A stretch of 64,000 nucleotides of DNA from NCBI RefSeq assembly GCF_047511655.1, contig NC_133394.1:107156343-107220342 (forward strand). Direction: 5' to 3'. A program made the position numbers and the translations under genes. How positions within the stretch are numbered: position 1 is the first letter of the stretch; every line of letters starts with the position of its first letter. The notes beneath the pieces were generated by a model, which did no database searches, was not told the DNA's origin, and saw only the letters and a list, made by a program, of their open reading frames with translations. Source of the DNA: Castor canadensis (lineage: Eukaryota; Chordata; Mammalia; Rodentia; Castoridae). Positions 35,413-47,624 of the stretch are shown piece by piece.

Positions 35413-36689
35413 TCTGACTCCTTAACTTACTAAAGCACAAACTACTCAATAGCTGAGATGATTGAAAGAAGTTTCTAGCTAGTTTGATCTGTTATTGAAA
35501 AGTAATTTTGTTATTTTGCAGATTCAACTAAGGCCAATATTAATCATGCTTAGAAGTGTCAAAAGAAGAACTTTGAAACTCTTATTGCGCCTAGTACTGT
35601 TTTTTAACTAGCTTGACCAATGAGAGTGAAATGTTAGGTGCTAGCCTAACATTTCTGTCTATGCTTTAGACAGAACTCCATAATCTGTCATAGTATGTAA
35701 AACAATGAATAAATCGCTTTTAGCCAGTTTAGTTTTTCCATGCCATCTGGATACTATCTCTAAGTATATGTAATGACAAGTAAACATTTGTGTTTTCTGA
35801 TAAATATATAAACAAGTAGAAATAAAAGTATCCAAAAGAACGTTAAGATTCTTTTTGAAAGTATAGGTAATTTGTTAAAGGCGATATTTGATAAATAATT
35901 GCTTATTTAAGAAGCAATTTGTTTAAAATATTTGTATCTTATTTAGAGGCCAAAAACCATGGTAGAATCTCCTAAAAATATGAGAAAGGATAGCTCTAAC
36001 TTGTTTTTTCCTTTCTAATTATTGGCTAAGACATGGACTCTACAATGTACTCTTTCAACAACTAACACTTTTGTATAAAAAGAAAAGCATTGTGTTCTTC
36101 CATTTTAATTACACATCTTGGGTCTGGCAATGATGTTACTTTGGTACTGCCAAAGCTGAGTCTCTTTTCAAGGGTATACCTTGGGATTATGTTCAGTAAT
36201 ATGCATGATTATATCAGAATTGAGATATAGAGAACTTTTGGCAACTTAAAAAAGTTTCATGCAGACAAAAGGAAAAGATTTAAGTTACAAATGTTCATTT
36301 CCTTTGCAGGACTGATTGGAATAATGGGTACAATGAATTAATTGACATTGGAAGAGGTGAGGTGAGAGAGCCTGTAACAACATAAGACAATGGTGCAGAG
36401 CTAAAAGAAATTATAAGAAGAAATATTTTTGGAAGTAAAATAATGGAGTCAGAAAGAGAAGATGTTTGAGCAAGCCAATGTGGATATGTGGGGAAAAGAA
36501 TGTAGCAAAGGCAAATTCTAGAGCATGTTGCTCTGTGTCATACCATATATCTCCTTTTCCCATCTTCAGGTACCTGAGAAAGAAACATACATGTAGGACT
36601 TGATCTGCTGATTATGATGCAGTATGCAAATGTGCCATAAGATAGGAGCAGGAAGGTCTAACTGTGTTCATCTTATGTAGGAAAAAAGC
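35413..36689. other. No feature recognised
   Basis: AT-rich sequence with no gene or assigned repeat. A small inverted repeat (gttaggtgctagcctaac, 35633-35650) lies near its start. Confidence 0.45.
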
Positions 36690-36790
36690 CCACTAATCCT
36701 GGAAGGTACTACAGTTTTACATCCTTATCCTTTCAGATCAGGTAACAGAGCCAGAAAAGTTGAAATCATTTGCCTGAGATAACATAGCTA
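36690..36790 (+). repeat. MIR SINE remnant
   Basis: The order catccttatcctttcagatc, aggtaacagagccagaaaag, aaatcatttgcctgagat and aacatagctatcca matches the MIR core and following 'acttgcccaaggtcacacag' segment in plus orientation. Confidence 0.55.
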
Positions 36791-36839
36791 TCCATTAACA
36801 TATGTTTACACTTATATATTTTTTCCACTTTCATCTATT

Positions 36840-37820
36840 AACTTTTATTCCTGAATGACAGGTGATATGCACTAAGACACTGCTACACCATTCTCTATTT
36901 GCTCATTTATCTCAGCTGTGAGCTTTTAACTTTTATATGCTTTTGAGTTTTTATCTAGCACCTTTTCATTTCAACTCAAAGGACTTTCTTCAGTATGTCT
37001 TGTAGGACAATTCTAATCACCATGTACTTCTTCATCTTTTGTTTATCTGAAAAAAATCTCAATTTATTCTTTAATATTGAAGGAAATCTTTGGTGGATAA
37101 AGAAGGATTGGTTGGCATTTTGCCCCACAACTTTGAGTATATTACCTATTAATCTGTGAGATTTGCTGATAGTGTTATGGAGGGTCTTTTCTTTTTAAAA
37201 CTCTTTGTCTTTGATTTTTAATAATCTAATTACATTGTGTCTTAGTATGGACTTTTTGATTCATCCTAGTAGGAATCTGCTGGGCTTCTATTGAATCTGG
37301 ATACTCATTTCCTTCTTCAGATTTTGGAATTTTTCTGCCATTATTTTTTTAAACTAGGATTTCTATCCTTTTCTCTCTCTTCTTATTCAGGAAAATTTAA
37401 GGACATAATGTCTAATATTCTATTTTATGTTTTTTCTATCTTTTCACTCATTTTTCTTTTTGTCTTATGATTGGATAATTCTAATGTCTACTTTCTAAAA
37501 CTTTTTCTACTTTTTCTTCTGTTTGATCAAGTCAGCTATTGAACTATACTGGTCAAGTTTTCAAGTTGTTGTATGCCTTATCTGTAAAATTTATGTGGAA
37601 CTCATATTTTCTATCTCTTTATTGATATTATTTTGTTCATGTGTTATTTTCTTGTGTGTTTGTTGCACATCTTTATGATGGTTATTTTGAAATCTTTCCC
37701 AGGTAATTAATGTGCTTATGTTTCTTAAGGGTAAATTTTGAAGATTTATTGTTTCATTTAATTGGGCCATGTTTCTCTGTTTCTACCTATACCTTACCAC
37801 ATTATGCTGCAATCTGTACA
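36840..37820 (-). mobile_element. Old L1 ORF1-region remnant, minus strand
   Basis: Landmarks on the plus strand, such as agtatgtcttgtaggacaat, aaatctcaatttattctt and tttggtggataaagaaggat, are the reverse complement of the ORF1 C-terminal region of old L1 families ('cttcagg..tttatttctcc..' pattern). The rest is T-rich, as expected for an A-rich L1 coding strand read backwards. All frames are closed. Confidence 0.6.
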
Positions 37821-37986
37821 TTTGAAAAAAAAAACAACCCAAAAAGTCATCTCTTCTAGTACCATGGATTGGTTTTGCACAATGGAAGTCCTTACGGAGT
37901 AACCAGACTAGAAAGTCTGAAGGACCTCATAGATTTTTGAGAATGTTTTTGAAGATGTTTCTTTTCTTTTTTTTTTAAATGCATTT

Positions 37987-38562
37987 ATTTTTTTTTCTTT
38001 TATTATTCATATGTGCATACAAGGCTTGGGTCATTTCTCCCCCCTGCCCCCACCCCCTCACTTACCAACCACTCCGCCCCCTCCCTCTCCCCCCACCCCC
38101 TCAATACCCAGCAGAAACTATTTTGCCCTTATTTCTAATTTTGTTGTAGAGACAGTATAAGCAATAATAGGAAGGAACAAGGGTTTTTGCTGGTTGAGAT
38201 AAGGATAGCTATGTAGGGCATTGACTCACATTGATTTCCTGTGCGTGGGTGTTACCTTCTAGGTTAATTCTTTTTGATCTAACCTTTTCTCTAGTTCCTG
38301 TTCCCCTTTTCCTATTGAACTCAGTTGCTTTTAAGGTATCTGCTTTAGTTTCTCTGCATTAAGGGCAACAAATGCTAGCTAATTTTTTAGGTGTCTTACC
38401 TATCTTCACCCCTCCCTTGTGTGCTTTCGCTTTTATCATGTGCTCAAAGTCCAATCCCATTGTTGTGTTTGCCCTTGATCTAATGTCCACATATGAAGGA
38501 GAACATACGATTTTTGGTCTTTTGGGCCAGGCTAACCACACTCAGAATGATGTTTTCTTGAC
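37987..38562 (-). mobile_element. Young L1 3' end, minus strand, 5'-truncated
   Basis: The block parallels 58739-59310 in order: gtgcatacaaggcttgggtc, a C-rich tract (38037-38101), the 'aataataggaaggaacaagg' block, ccttttctctagttcctgtt, and ggccaggctaaccacactca. It ends near 38562, where homology is lost. It holds the 3'UTR and about the last 25 codons of ORF2. The T-rich stretch at 37968-37996 is the A tail on the other strand. It lies inside or beside an older minus-strand L1. Confidence 0.87.
38037..38101 (-). promoter_or_regulatory. G-rich tract of L1 3'UTR (minus strand)
   Basis: The plus strand is C-rich with repeated cccc/ccccc runs (ctgcccccaccccctc and tctccccccaccccctc), so the L1 RNA strand has many G runs. 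It sits at the same place in the 3'UTR as the tracts at 24121-24173 and 58804-58835. Confidence 0.75.
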
Positions 38563-39300
38563 TTGCTCATGTTATTTCCCAATGTAAGGGATCTTCCTGT
38601 CATTTTGTTTTTCTCCTGGATGCTCATAATTTCTTGCTCTCTTTGATGTAGCTCCATTGCACATAGGTTCTCTGGAGCACTTACGATCTACCCTTGTCTC
38701 CTGTTTTCAGTGTCCCCTAGGCTTCTAATGTAGGGCAGATTCTGTTAGCACTCCACGTCAGGCAAGAAAGAATACTTTGTTCAACTCACTAAAATGACCA
38801 TCACCAAAGTCATGTCCACTCTTCTCATTACTCCCTGATGTAGAAGCTTTCAAGCTACATCAGCCTTGGTCTGCTGTGCCTGCCACAGGTTTTCTGCAGC
38901 TAGAATACACCACAGTTCATCTTTTTTCTCAGCAGCCTCCAGCCATCTGGAGTGTACTGCGTCCCTTCAAAGCTCTTAGTAACATGAGAAAGATTTCTGT
39001 TCCTTGGATGTCACCTAGAATTTTTGCATATTGGACATATATTTCAGGCTTCACTTTTGCTCACCATGGTTAAACTGGAAGCTGGGGGCCTTCTGATGTG
39101 CCACACTGATACAGAAAAAAGAACTATGATTATTTGTGCCACTAATTTTCTTGCTTGTTTCAAGATGATTGGTTTTGTATTTGCCTGGGGTACAGTATTC
39201 TCTTTATTGTTTTTTGAATTTCTCACCTAGGAAATTAGTTCGTGTATAATTGTTGAGTCAGTACCCTTATGGGGGGACAGTGGAAGAAAATAAGGGGCTT
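38563..39300. other. Unassigned; possibly upstream part of an old minus-strand L1
   Basis: Sequence is less AT-rich than its surroundings, with short frames on both strands (38876-39073 and 39024-39230). It lies where the 5' part of the 36.8-37.8 kb minus-strand L1 would be if the young L1 end split it. I cannot confirm the match. Confidence 0.3.
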
Positions 39301-41416
39301 TTTATTCTTTTATAATGTTTGCAAAGTTATTTAAGTTACAAGTTAATTATTTCACAGTTTGTTCACAGATAGTGGTTGAGCTAATGTTTAAACTTATAAT
39401 GTACTCTGGCTGTGGATCCATAAAGTTACTGATCTTATGTATTTCTATGAGGGATACAAAAGAAGCATGTCATAGATTTTAGTAGAAAGAGTTATACCAG
39501 TTTTTTTATTTCTACCCCTTCCCATGCAACACTGTCACTTTGACCTAAATTGTGATAGCAAAGGAAGCATTTCTCACTTATGAATGAAGGCAAACTAGAT
39601 ATTAGCACTAGAGAGCATAAAGTAAAAATTTTTAGAGACAATAAATTTTTATCTTGAAGATACCTAAAGACCAGAAAATTCAGTTCATAATCTATTTAAA
39701 TTAATGAACATAATTTCATAACATAATGAATAAAATTTTGTGATAAGATGTTATATTCAATACTGAAATTCAAAAATAGTAAAATGATGTTATTTTATAT
39801 GGTGCTTAACAAAATTTAAATTCTAATTGTGACTGTAGGATGATTTCTGAAACCATTAAAATGATTTTTAAAAATGAGAGTACAGAAGTATATGCTTTAC
39901 ATCAAAAATGCATGCAAATACCAAAAAATCCTTAACTTCTTGTTGAACTTGAGCTGCAGATTCATAAGCATGATAATTCCTGCCATAGTCTAAAGTTTTA
40001 GCATTTTTTCCCAAAGGCTATCTACTAATCCTTTAATAAGTAAAATATTCTTGTGAAGTTATATAATGTTATCATTATTGCTGATTTTCCTGTATTCAAT
40101 GTTAGCTGCCTATTTGCAAGATCTCTTTTACCAACGACTTCTCTTTGAACAATTCTCTATCAAGTTCACTTAATTCTAAAACTTTTGAAAATCTGCGATT
40201 TCAGTCTTGGGAAAGCATTATAAAAATATGTGATAGTCATTAGAAATCAGGTCACGTAGAACAAATTATATAACAAAATAATTGCACTTTTAAACGTTAT
40301 ATTACCAGACTGAGGAGCAGTGAGCTCTATAGGTACTGTGTCTGGGTTTTTGAGGCAATTTACAGTATTTCTCACCATATTACCTTAGATGTAAAAGAAT
40401 AATAGATTTTAATTATAATATCTTATGTCAAATCTAAAATGCCACAGGTTATAAGTTTTTTCCTTTTATAGCATAAAAAAGAAAATAGTATAAAATAAAA
40501 TAAATATAAAAAAGAAATGTCATGTTTACTGGAAGAGCTGTTTTAAACTGATTTTTGACATAGATTTTTCGTATTTTACTCTAATGTACATATTAAACCA
40601 ATCATTTAATAGAACTATTTAGCTGTTTCTGAAATGTTGCTATACTCAGACTCTTCCGAATCATGTTGTGTCCTGTTATTTTTCTGTGCAGTATTATACA
40701 GGCCATGTCAAGACTGTTGGTGATACAGTAGTTATCAAAACAGTCTTCATGATTTTTTCCAAATTTTCTTTTAAGACATTGCTACCCATTCTGTAAGGTT
40801 TGATGCTACCTTTTCTAAATTCAACACATAGACTGATAATGAAACTATACCATGATGACTGCCTAGTCAACAGTAATTTGAGACACCATTCTGATTTCAG
40901 ATTGTTTAAGATGTAAAGAAAATGTAAGTCTTAAAGTCAGTCACACATGATAGTTGAAAAGCTGCCTGTGACATATTAATACATGGAAGCTAATGTTATA
41001 GCATAGGAATATGCCAATAGTTTTGTACTGTTGAAATAATATCCCAGATGACATGGATTTAAAAATTATGTATTTCATGATGCTGAAGTGAAAGTCAATG
41101 GTATAAAGTAATAAGCCAAATTAATAAGGAATGGGAGTGATGCTGTGTGCATTGGTACCATTTTTCACAGGAAAAGTTCACACTGATTCCATCCAGTTTA
41201 CCATGGTGAAATGACAAGATCCTCCCTTCTGACCCTCAACTGCACAAACTATCTAAATTCACAGCTTTTTTGGGGGAGTTGGTGGTATATTGTCTGGTAT
41301 GCCTGGTCATTGGGTTATAAATAGCGGAGGAGTTGACAGGCAGACTCCATGTTAAAGGACAACTCCCAGAATACCAATTGCTCTTCTCAAAAATCCTGCT
41401 TAGGAACCTTACTAAT
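39301..41416. other. No feature recognised
   Basis: About 2 kb of AT-rich sequence with no supported gene or assigned repeat. Confidence 0.45.
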
Positions 41417-41535
41417 AAACTCTTCTTGAAGGGATGATGGCTTGACTCAAATGGTAAAGTGCCTACCTATCAAGCACAAGGCCCTGAGTTCAAACCCTAG
41501 CACTGCCAATAAAAAAAAAAAAAACTCTTGAAACT
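41417..41535 (+). mobile_element. ID-like tRNA-derived SINE
   Basis: The body starts near 41431 (gggatgatggcttgactcaa), carries tggtaaagtgcctacctatc and the box B-like gagttcaaaccct, ends agcactgccaat and has a ~14-A tail. Flanks aaactcttcttgaa (41417-41430) and aaactcttgaaact (from about 41522) are compatible with a target duplication differing by a 3-base indel. Confidence 0.85.
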
Positions 41536-42045
41536 CTTTTAGATTCTTAATGTTGGTCGTGAGTTTAACAGTCATCTAACTGTTTCTTTAGCGCCCATCT
41601 TGAAATTTCATTTTAATTTGACATTTCATTTGGTATTTGTATGTATGATTTTAGGATATCAAGTGCAGTATTCATTTTAGCATAATGTTACAAGGGTGCC
41701 TTTCAGATGCTGCACTAAGCAGAAAAATTATTAATTGTTGGAGCAGGAAGATTACTAAATATACAATCAGAAGGTTCAGATTCTGAGCTTAAATCTACAT
41801 CAAATTCTCTATGTGAGTGGTTTTCACAATTTTTTTTCATTTTGCCAAAATACACAAGTAAATGAAAATTACTTATGTGATGTACTCTCACATGCATTTT
41901 TTAGCATCCTAGTTATAAATCTAAAATTTTTGTGCTTACTTAAAACAGCCTGTTGACATTCAGGTGAGTGTAGATAAAGTCTTGGAAATTTTCATTCTAC
42001 AAAACCAAAAATAACAAATTAACTTTCATTTTCTATTATTAGTAG
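41536..42045. other. No feature recognised
   Basis: AT-rich sequence with no supported gene or repeat. Confidence 0.4.
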
Positions 42046-42385
42046 TCATGATAATTAATCTTGGTTGCCAACTTGATCGGATTGAGAAATGCCTAAGATA
42101 GAAGTAAAAGCCACCTCTGGGTGTGTCTCTAAGGGCATTTCCAGAGAGGACTAACTAAATGGTAGTACCATTTCATAGGCTGGGCACCCAGATGGAATAA
42201 AAGGGAAAAAAGGAGAAAGCAGAGTGTGGGCATCCTCTCTTTCTATGATGTGAACGGTTTTGCTCTACTACACCCTTCCTGACAGGAGGGACTGAAATTT
42301 CTGAAACTGTGAATCAAAATAAATAATTCCTCCCTTTAAATTGTTTTTCTCAAGTATTTTGTCACAGAATGAAAAATTTAGTAAT
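42046..42385 (+). mobile_element. Old LTR-like interspersed repeat
   Basis: Landmarks: gataattaatcttggttgcc, aacttgatcggattgagaaa, ccacctctgggtgtgtctct, atttccagagaggactaact, gatggaataaaagggaaaaa and a terminal caagtattttgtcacagaat. The last ~75 bp match the end of the 11463-11910 repeat. Family uncertain; no coding capacity. Confidence 0.55.
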
Positions 42386-42614
42386 ATGGTAACATTTTGC
42401 TAGAAATAATTCTAAAAGCTCTAATGAAATTAATGTGTTGTGATTGCTTATGAAATTGTGTTTGCAATGCTGTTTGCCGAAGGTTGTTGATCTTTGATGC
42501 TTTCTTACATTTGAAAACAAAAAATGACTTTTTAAAGTCCCTTTTAGTTCTAAAATAATTCACTTTATTTTTTGAATTGACACATAATAAATAGAAATAT
42601 TTATCATTTCTGTG

Positions 42615-42910
42615 TGCTGAAACATCAGCATCCTCTATTTTTAAATGAACAATATATTGTACAGTCACCTTATGGCTCAACAGAACACCCATGGTTCACA
42701 ACAGAGCACCAAAATTTACTCTTCATGTTTAACTGTAACTTTGACCAACTTTTCCATTTCCCTACCTCTTCCTACCTTCTCCTAACTCTGGAAACCCCTT
42801 TCTATCTCTATTTTTATGAGATTAACTTTTTAATATCTACAAATCTGTGAAATCATGTGATATTTGTCTTTCTTTAGTCATTCACTTATTCATTTACCCA
42901 CTCTCTTGTT
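42615..42910 (-). mobile_element. Old L1 3'UTR fragment, minus strand
   Basis: The order aacaatatattgtacagtca, tttaactgtaactttgacca, acttttccatttccctacct, ctatttttatgagattaact and tgatatttgtctttcttta reproduces the reverse complement of the old L1M-type 3'UTR. Short frames across it are shadows. Confidence 0.6.
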
Positions 42911-44430
42911 CATTCATCCATTCACTATTTTGGGATATTAACAAGTAATCTCACTTTCTGTTTTTGGGCAAACTAAAGACAGGTATCATCTCTGGCAGCA
43001 TCGTGATGTTGCCTTGAGTAACATACGAAGTGCCCCCCTTGTAGCAATGACTGAGGTACCAACCGTAAACCAGTATTCACTTTTTTTTCTATCCCTGCCT
43101 TTGGTGTTTATAGTTCCATGATCACACATGAGTAATATTCTTCTATAAAAATATTATGCTTTCTTTTAAGATTTTAAAGTAGAGCTTTCTCCTAGATTTA
43201 TTCTATAATTTGTGATTAATGACTTATTTTCACCTTGACATAATTGAGATTTCTTCTAATATATGGCCTTTCCTTTTAATTAAGAAGGTGATTGTTTGGT
43301 CCTTCTTAACAAGCAGAAAAAGGAAATTACAAGGTTTTTTGCTAGAACAAGGCTATGGAGAATCCACAGAGCCATTAATAGAGACTAAGTTTGTGTTCTG
43401 AAAAGGTCAGTGACTTATATCGGCTGAGATTATTTTCAGCCCTGATTTTCTTTATCATCAAGTGCTCCTGAATACATTATTGTTAATCTCTTAGTTAACC
43501 TAATGAATTATTCTATATATAATATTCATGCTTAACTAAGTAGTGTCATAAGGGTAAAAGAAATGTGTAGACTAAAATACAAAATGAAAAATCAAATTAT
43601 TCAGTTTCCTTTGGGCTTTTTCATTGACTTTAGTGAAACGATAACATCAAAAGTATAGTACTTTCCAGTTCTATATCTCATAAAAGCAACTCTGTGTTTC
43701 CTACTGAAATTAGAAGCAACATTGACATCCTGAATACTACTCAAAGTATTTTCAGGCTATCAAAGCTTTAGTTTTTAAATTGCTGATTGAACTACATACG
43801 TATAGAAAGCTATTTGACTGAACTTATTTATTCATAATTTCCTCACTACAGAATTCTTTAATCTGATATAGGGAAAGGGTTATCTATTAAGGAACACAGG
43901 AATGAAGAGTGTCATAGTATATTTCACTCTGTTCTTCATGCTACCTGTAGTACTGCTCAGTGAGAAAGTCCTGAAGTACACAGGCAAAAGAAATTTCATC
44001 TTCTAATACATTTAGATCACATTTCTAACTGCCAGAGGTGTTAGAACACCTCTGGAGAATCCACTCTCCACGAACTGGCAAATTAAGCTATTATAATTTG
44101 AGAAAACATAATCTTGACAATATCCTTTATTTTTAGTTTATCATCTTATAAAGTAGGCTTACAAAATCACTGAGTTTGTGTTTGTGAGTGACTGTCCACC
44201 CCCATATGCTGTCAAAGACAGTTGGTATTGTCTTGGCAACTTTACAGGACCAAAGTGCTGTATTCAGTATTCAGGGAAAGCGAAACCAATTCTGCCTCTT
44301 CTCCCTGTCTGTAAATGAGAAAAAATCAATCTCTGTAGGTTTGAGTACTTGTGCGTCTTTTGCTGTAGTCAGTTAGTTACAAAAATTATAATAAATTCCT
44401 TTAGGGATGAAGAAATGTTTATTTGATTTT
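42911..44430. other. No feature recognised
   Basis: AT-rich sequence with no gene or repeat I can assign. Confidence 0.4.
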
Positions 44431-44495
44431 GTATCAAACAGAGCCTTACTTATACCTAGTTCATGGGATGTACTCAATAAATCTTTCCTGATTGG
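44431..44495 (+). repeat. L2/MIR-like 3' tail, target of L1 B
   Basis: acttatacctagttcatggg followed by atgtactcaataaatctttc follows the 'catagtaggtgctcaataaa' tail common to L2 and related old repeats. L1 B begins right after it. Confidence 0.5.
44476..44495 (+). repeat. Left target-site duplication of L1 B
   Basis: aataaatctttcctgattgg here pairs with aataacatctttcttaatca plus ttgg at 52636-52659. They differ by a few substitutions and small gaps. This is the expected length for L1 target-primed insertion. Confidence 0.65.
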
Positions 44496-44500
44496 GGGAA

Positions 44501-44511
44501 AAAATGGCGGC
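44501..44511 (+). promoter_or_regulatory. YY1-like motif at L1 B 5' end
   Basis: aaaatggcggc lies within the first ~15 bases of the element and fits the YY1 core (aanatggcggc). A YY1 site at the extreme 5' end directs accurate transcription start in primate L1. A role here is inferred from the position. Confidence 0.65.
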
Positions 44512-45299
44512 TAAGGTGGGAAATCAGATCTCCTAAGCTCTGTGACTTAGGAAACCTTTTTGAGATGCTGGAGCCACACTTGGGTAATTGATTGCTCCTA
44601 GCCAAAATGATAACCACACCACATTAGGTGCAGATGAAATTCAAAGACTGACCCTTAAATCAGCATTTAATTGCACCTAATGGCTGTGAAAATCCCCACA
44701 CATCCAGCAAGGTGAGTCTGGCTCTGGCCCTGGGAAAAAAGCTCCCAGCCGCTTCTTTTCTTTTCTTTTCTTTTCATTCTTTTCCCAACAAGTAGAAGAC
44801 AGAGCTTCAGTTAGTGTCAAATGCTGTGACATCCTGGACACCTAGCCCATGGAAAGCCTCATAATGCTGAGGCAAATGATGCTATTTCTCCCCAACAACT
44901 GGACCCAAAGCCACCTGTGTGAAACTGCAGAAAACACAGGTGACCATCATACACAATGCACAACTCCCTTACCCACCCCTCCACCCCAGGAAAATAACCT
45001 AGCACAACCCCTGGGCAGACTGAACCTTCTCCCAGCAAAACTGAAAGCCATAAACAGAAAACTGTAATCTAACACCAACATCAGAGGGAGAGGGTGGAAT
45101 GTTGAACCCACCCTGAAGAAATGGGGGAGGGACAAAAAGCCAATCTCTCACTGTTGAATTGTCAGGAGTGTGGCAAGGAACCAAGGTCTCAGCACTGAAC
45201 TCTCAGTGACATGTCATAAAGCAGCAAAGGCTGAGAGTGGGGGTGGACTGACAAGCCAACCACCTAGAGGAGCCACCAGCACCCAGCAGATATCAGAAG

Positions 45300-46420
45300 A
45301 GTCATAAAGGCTAAGAGAGGGAAACTAACCTCCCAAAGCAGGGCAGGAGGTGGATCCCAGAGCCAATATCTGGGACAGAGGGCAACACTCAAAACTGAAT
45401 TGCCCCCCCACCTTGCTGGGGGAAGAGCTGACCAATCAGACCTACAGCTGAAGAGCAACATAACTGCCCTCTACTGAAAACAACAGTTCTGACCACCTTG
45501 CAAAAGCTGGCAGTCTAACCTCATCTCACAACTCCAACTAATCTTGTGGACAGAAGGTTCAAATACCACTCATAGGCCAGTCACCTGGTGAGACCACATC
45601 AGAGCTTCCACTTGAATGCCAATACCAGGATTGGACACCTAAGAATAACTCCAGAACTTTTGTTGATAGCAGAACTGAACCACGTTCCTGAACCTATTTT
45701 TTAAAAAATTATCATTATTATTATTGCATATCTTTTTTCTTATTTTCTTTCATTTTCATTTTTAATTCCTGTATTATTAACTCCATCATCACTCTTCTCT
45801 TATCTCTTTCTCATCCTCTTCAGTCTGCTTCTTTCTCCTGTACTACAATCCATTGTTCTCCCTCCCAACTACTCCTTCTGCCCCTTCTCATCCACTCTTT
45901 CTTCTGTCTTCACCTTCCATTCTCATCCTCACACAACCTGTCACCACACTACTCCTCCCCCCTACACACTCCACTGCAAAAGCAGAAATACATCCAAATA
46001 CATACGAGGACCCCCAGCAAATCCCATAACTCTCAACCCACCCACTCACTGCTTTTCCCACCCCCTTTTTTTCTTTTAGTTCCACCTTTACCAATCTCCC
46101 ATAATCTCTAATTATCCTAATAACCATTATCCTCCCAACTCCGACTGTTTATGGATATTATTATCAAGGAGTTTTTTATAAAATGCATTAACAACTGATC
46201 TGGCATTGAACCTATGAACTTGTTAATGCTAAATTACACCCCCAGACCAGAATCAGATAGAGCATGTCAACTAACAACAAGTCAGCCACAACACAAAAAT
46301 TAAGTCAGGGAAAGCAATCAATCAATCAGGTAGTGGATCACAAAAACATGTCCTGAGCCATTGAGCAGCACCTAAAGTCAAACTGCTCTGCAAAATTGAA
46401 AAGCAAACAATGAACCATTG
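45300..46420 (+). repeat. L1 B 5'UTR tandem unit 1
   Basis: Contains aactaacctcccaaagcagg, the gctgaccaa block (45416), the aactccagaactt block (45646), a pyrimidine-rich stretch (45700-46150) and the aaattacacccccagacc block (46232). Each has its counterpart, in the same order, in the next unit at offsets of about 1.10-1.24 kb. Ends are approximate. Confidence 0.75.
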
Positions 46421-47570
46421 TTCAATGACACACTGACAGCAGGGGGGTGGCTGACAGATCACTGACCCTATCCCAGAGAAAGGGAGCAAGGAAAAGAAAC
46501 AAGACCCCAGTAAACAAGCACAGTGAAAAGCAACCTCCAAAGCAGGACAACTAGTACACTACAGAGCTGATACTGAACCTGAGGACAGCATGCAAACTCA
46601 AACTGCCACACCTTACTGGGGGAGGAGCTGACCAAGCAGCTGCAGCTGAAAGACAGAAGAAAAAAATACTACTCACGAGGCAATCACCTGAAGAGACTAT
46701 GACAAACCTGCTTAAATGCCAACACCAAGACTGGATGCTGGAGGAGTAACTCCAGAACTTAAACTAAGACTGAAATTCTATTGTTCCTGAACCTGGAGTT
46801 TTTTGTTGTTTTTTTTTTGTTCATCTCTCCCCATTGATTTCTTTGTTTTTGTTGTTGTCGTTGTTGTTAGTTTTGTTATTGTGGGTTTTCTTTTACTCTT
46901 ATTGTCTTTTTCTTTGTTTTTTTCTCTTTCTCTACTATCAACTTTACCATCATCATCCTCTCATCCCTACTCTCACTGTCTTCACTTTTCATCCTTCTCC
47001 TGTGCTAAAACCCATTGTTCCCCTCTCCAACAACTCATTCTGTCTCTTTTCACCCACTATCTTCCCCCAGACATCCCCTTTCCCTCTCATTCTCTCCTAA
47101 CTTGTCACCAGACTAACCCTCCCTCCTTCACACTCATCACCCACTGAATAACCTACTATACCAACTTTACACAAACCCCAAACCCTGCAATCCCTAACAC
47201 AAATATCCTCTTCTACAGCAACAGAAATGTACCTAAACAAAAACAAAGATCGCAAAAACAGCAGCCTCCACACTGCTTTCCCCACTCACCCACCCCACTT
47301 CCATCTCCCCCTTTAGTGCCACCCTATCTAACTCCCCAAATTTCTATAGCTAGCATTACAAATGTTAACCCCCTAACTCCCACTGCTTATAGATATTACC
47401 ACCAAAGTATCTTCTGTATAACACATAAACTACTGGTCAGGTATCATACCTGTGAATTAGTTAATACTAAATTACACCCAGACCATGGACAGAAATATCA
47501 CACCAAATTAGCTAAAAACTCAAGACAGTCACGAAACAAAAATTAAAGCAAGGGAATGAAAACAGGTGAC
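46421..47570 (+). repeat. L1 B 5'UTR tandem unit 2
   Basis: Contains aagcaacctccaaagcagga, the gctgaccaa block (46616), aactccagaactt (46747), a longer pyrimidine-rich stretch (46800-47330) and aaattacacccagacc (47469). Divergence from unit 1 is substantial, so the duplication is old or was inherited by this L1 lineage. The start is approximate. Confidence 0.75.
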
Positions 47571-47624
47571 TGAAACTACCAACTAGCCTATCAAGAACAT
47601 AGTTTCACAGTACCAAGTGGAGCG

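Larger units (their letters stand above)
44512..47624 (+). promoter_or_regulatory. L1 B 5'UTR with two long tandem units
   Basis: The leader is ~3.1 kb against ~2.0 kb in L1 A. Unit 1 (about 45300-46420) and unit 2 (about 46420-47570) share ordered blocks: ctgggggaagagctgaccaa/ctgggggaggagctgaccaa style at 45416 and 46616 (the second with 'actggggg'), taactccagaactt at 45646 and 46747, and ttaatgctaaattacac/ttaatactaaattacac at 46222 and 47461. Each unit ends in a pyrimidine-rich run. Upstream are a (TTTTC)4 tract (44753-44774) and unduplicated leader. Short Leu/Ser-rich frames here are by-products of the pyrimidine runs. Confidence 0.8.

Noticed and set aside
44753..44774. (TTTTC)4 tract considered as a separate microsatellite locus
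   Set aside because: Short and part of the L1 B leader; mentioned there instead.
46803..47147. 114-codon plus-strand frame with a Phe/Val/Leu/Ser-rich, membrane-like product
   Set aside because: It lies in the pyrimidine-rich tail of L1 B 5'UTR unit 2; its composition follows from the base content, and the corresponding part of unit 1 does not keep the frame.
45300..47570. CRISPR-like or satellite array
   Set aside because: Only two long diverged units are present, inside an L1 leader; there is no short repeat-spacer pattern anywhere in the window.
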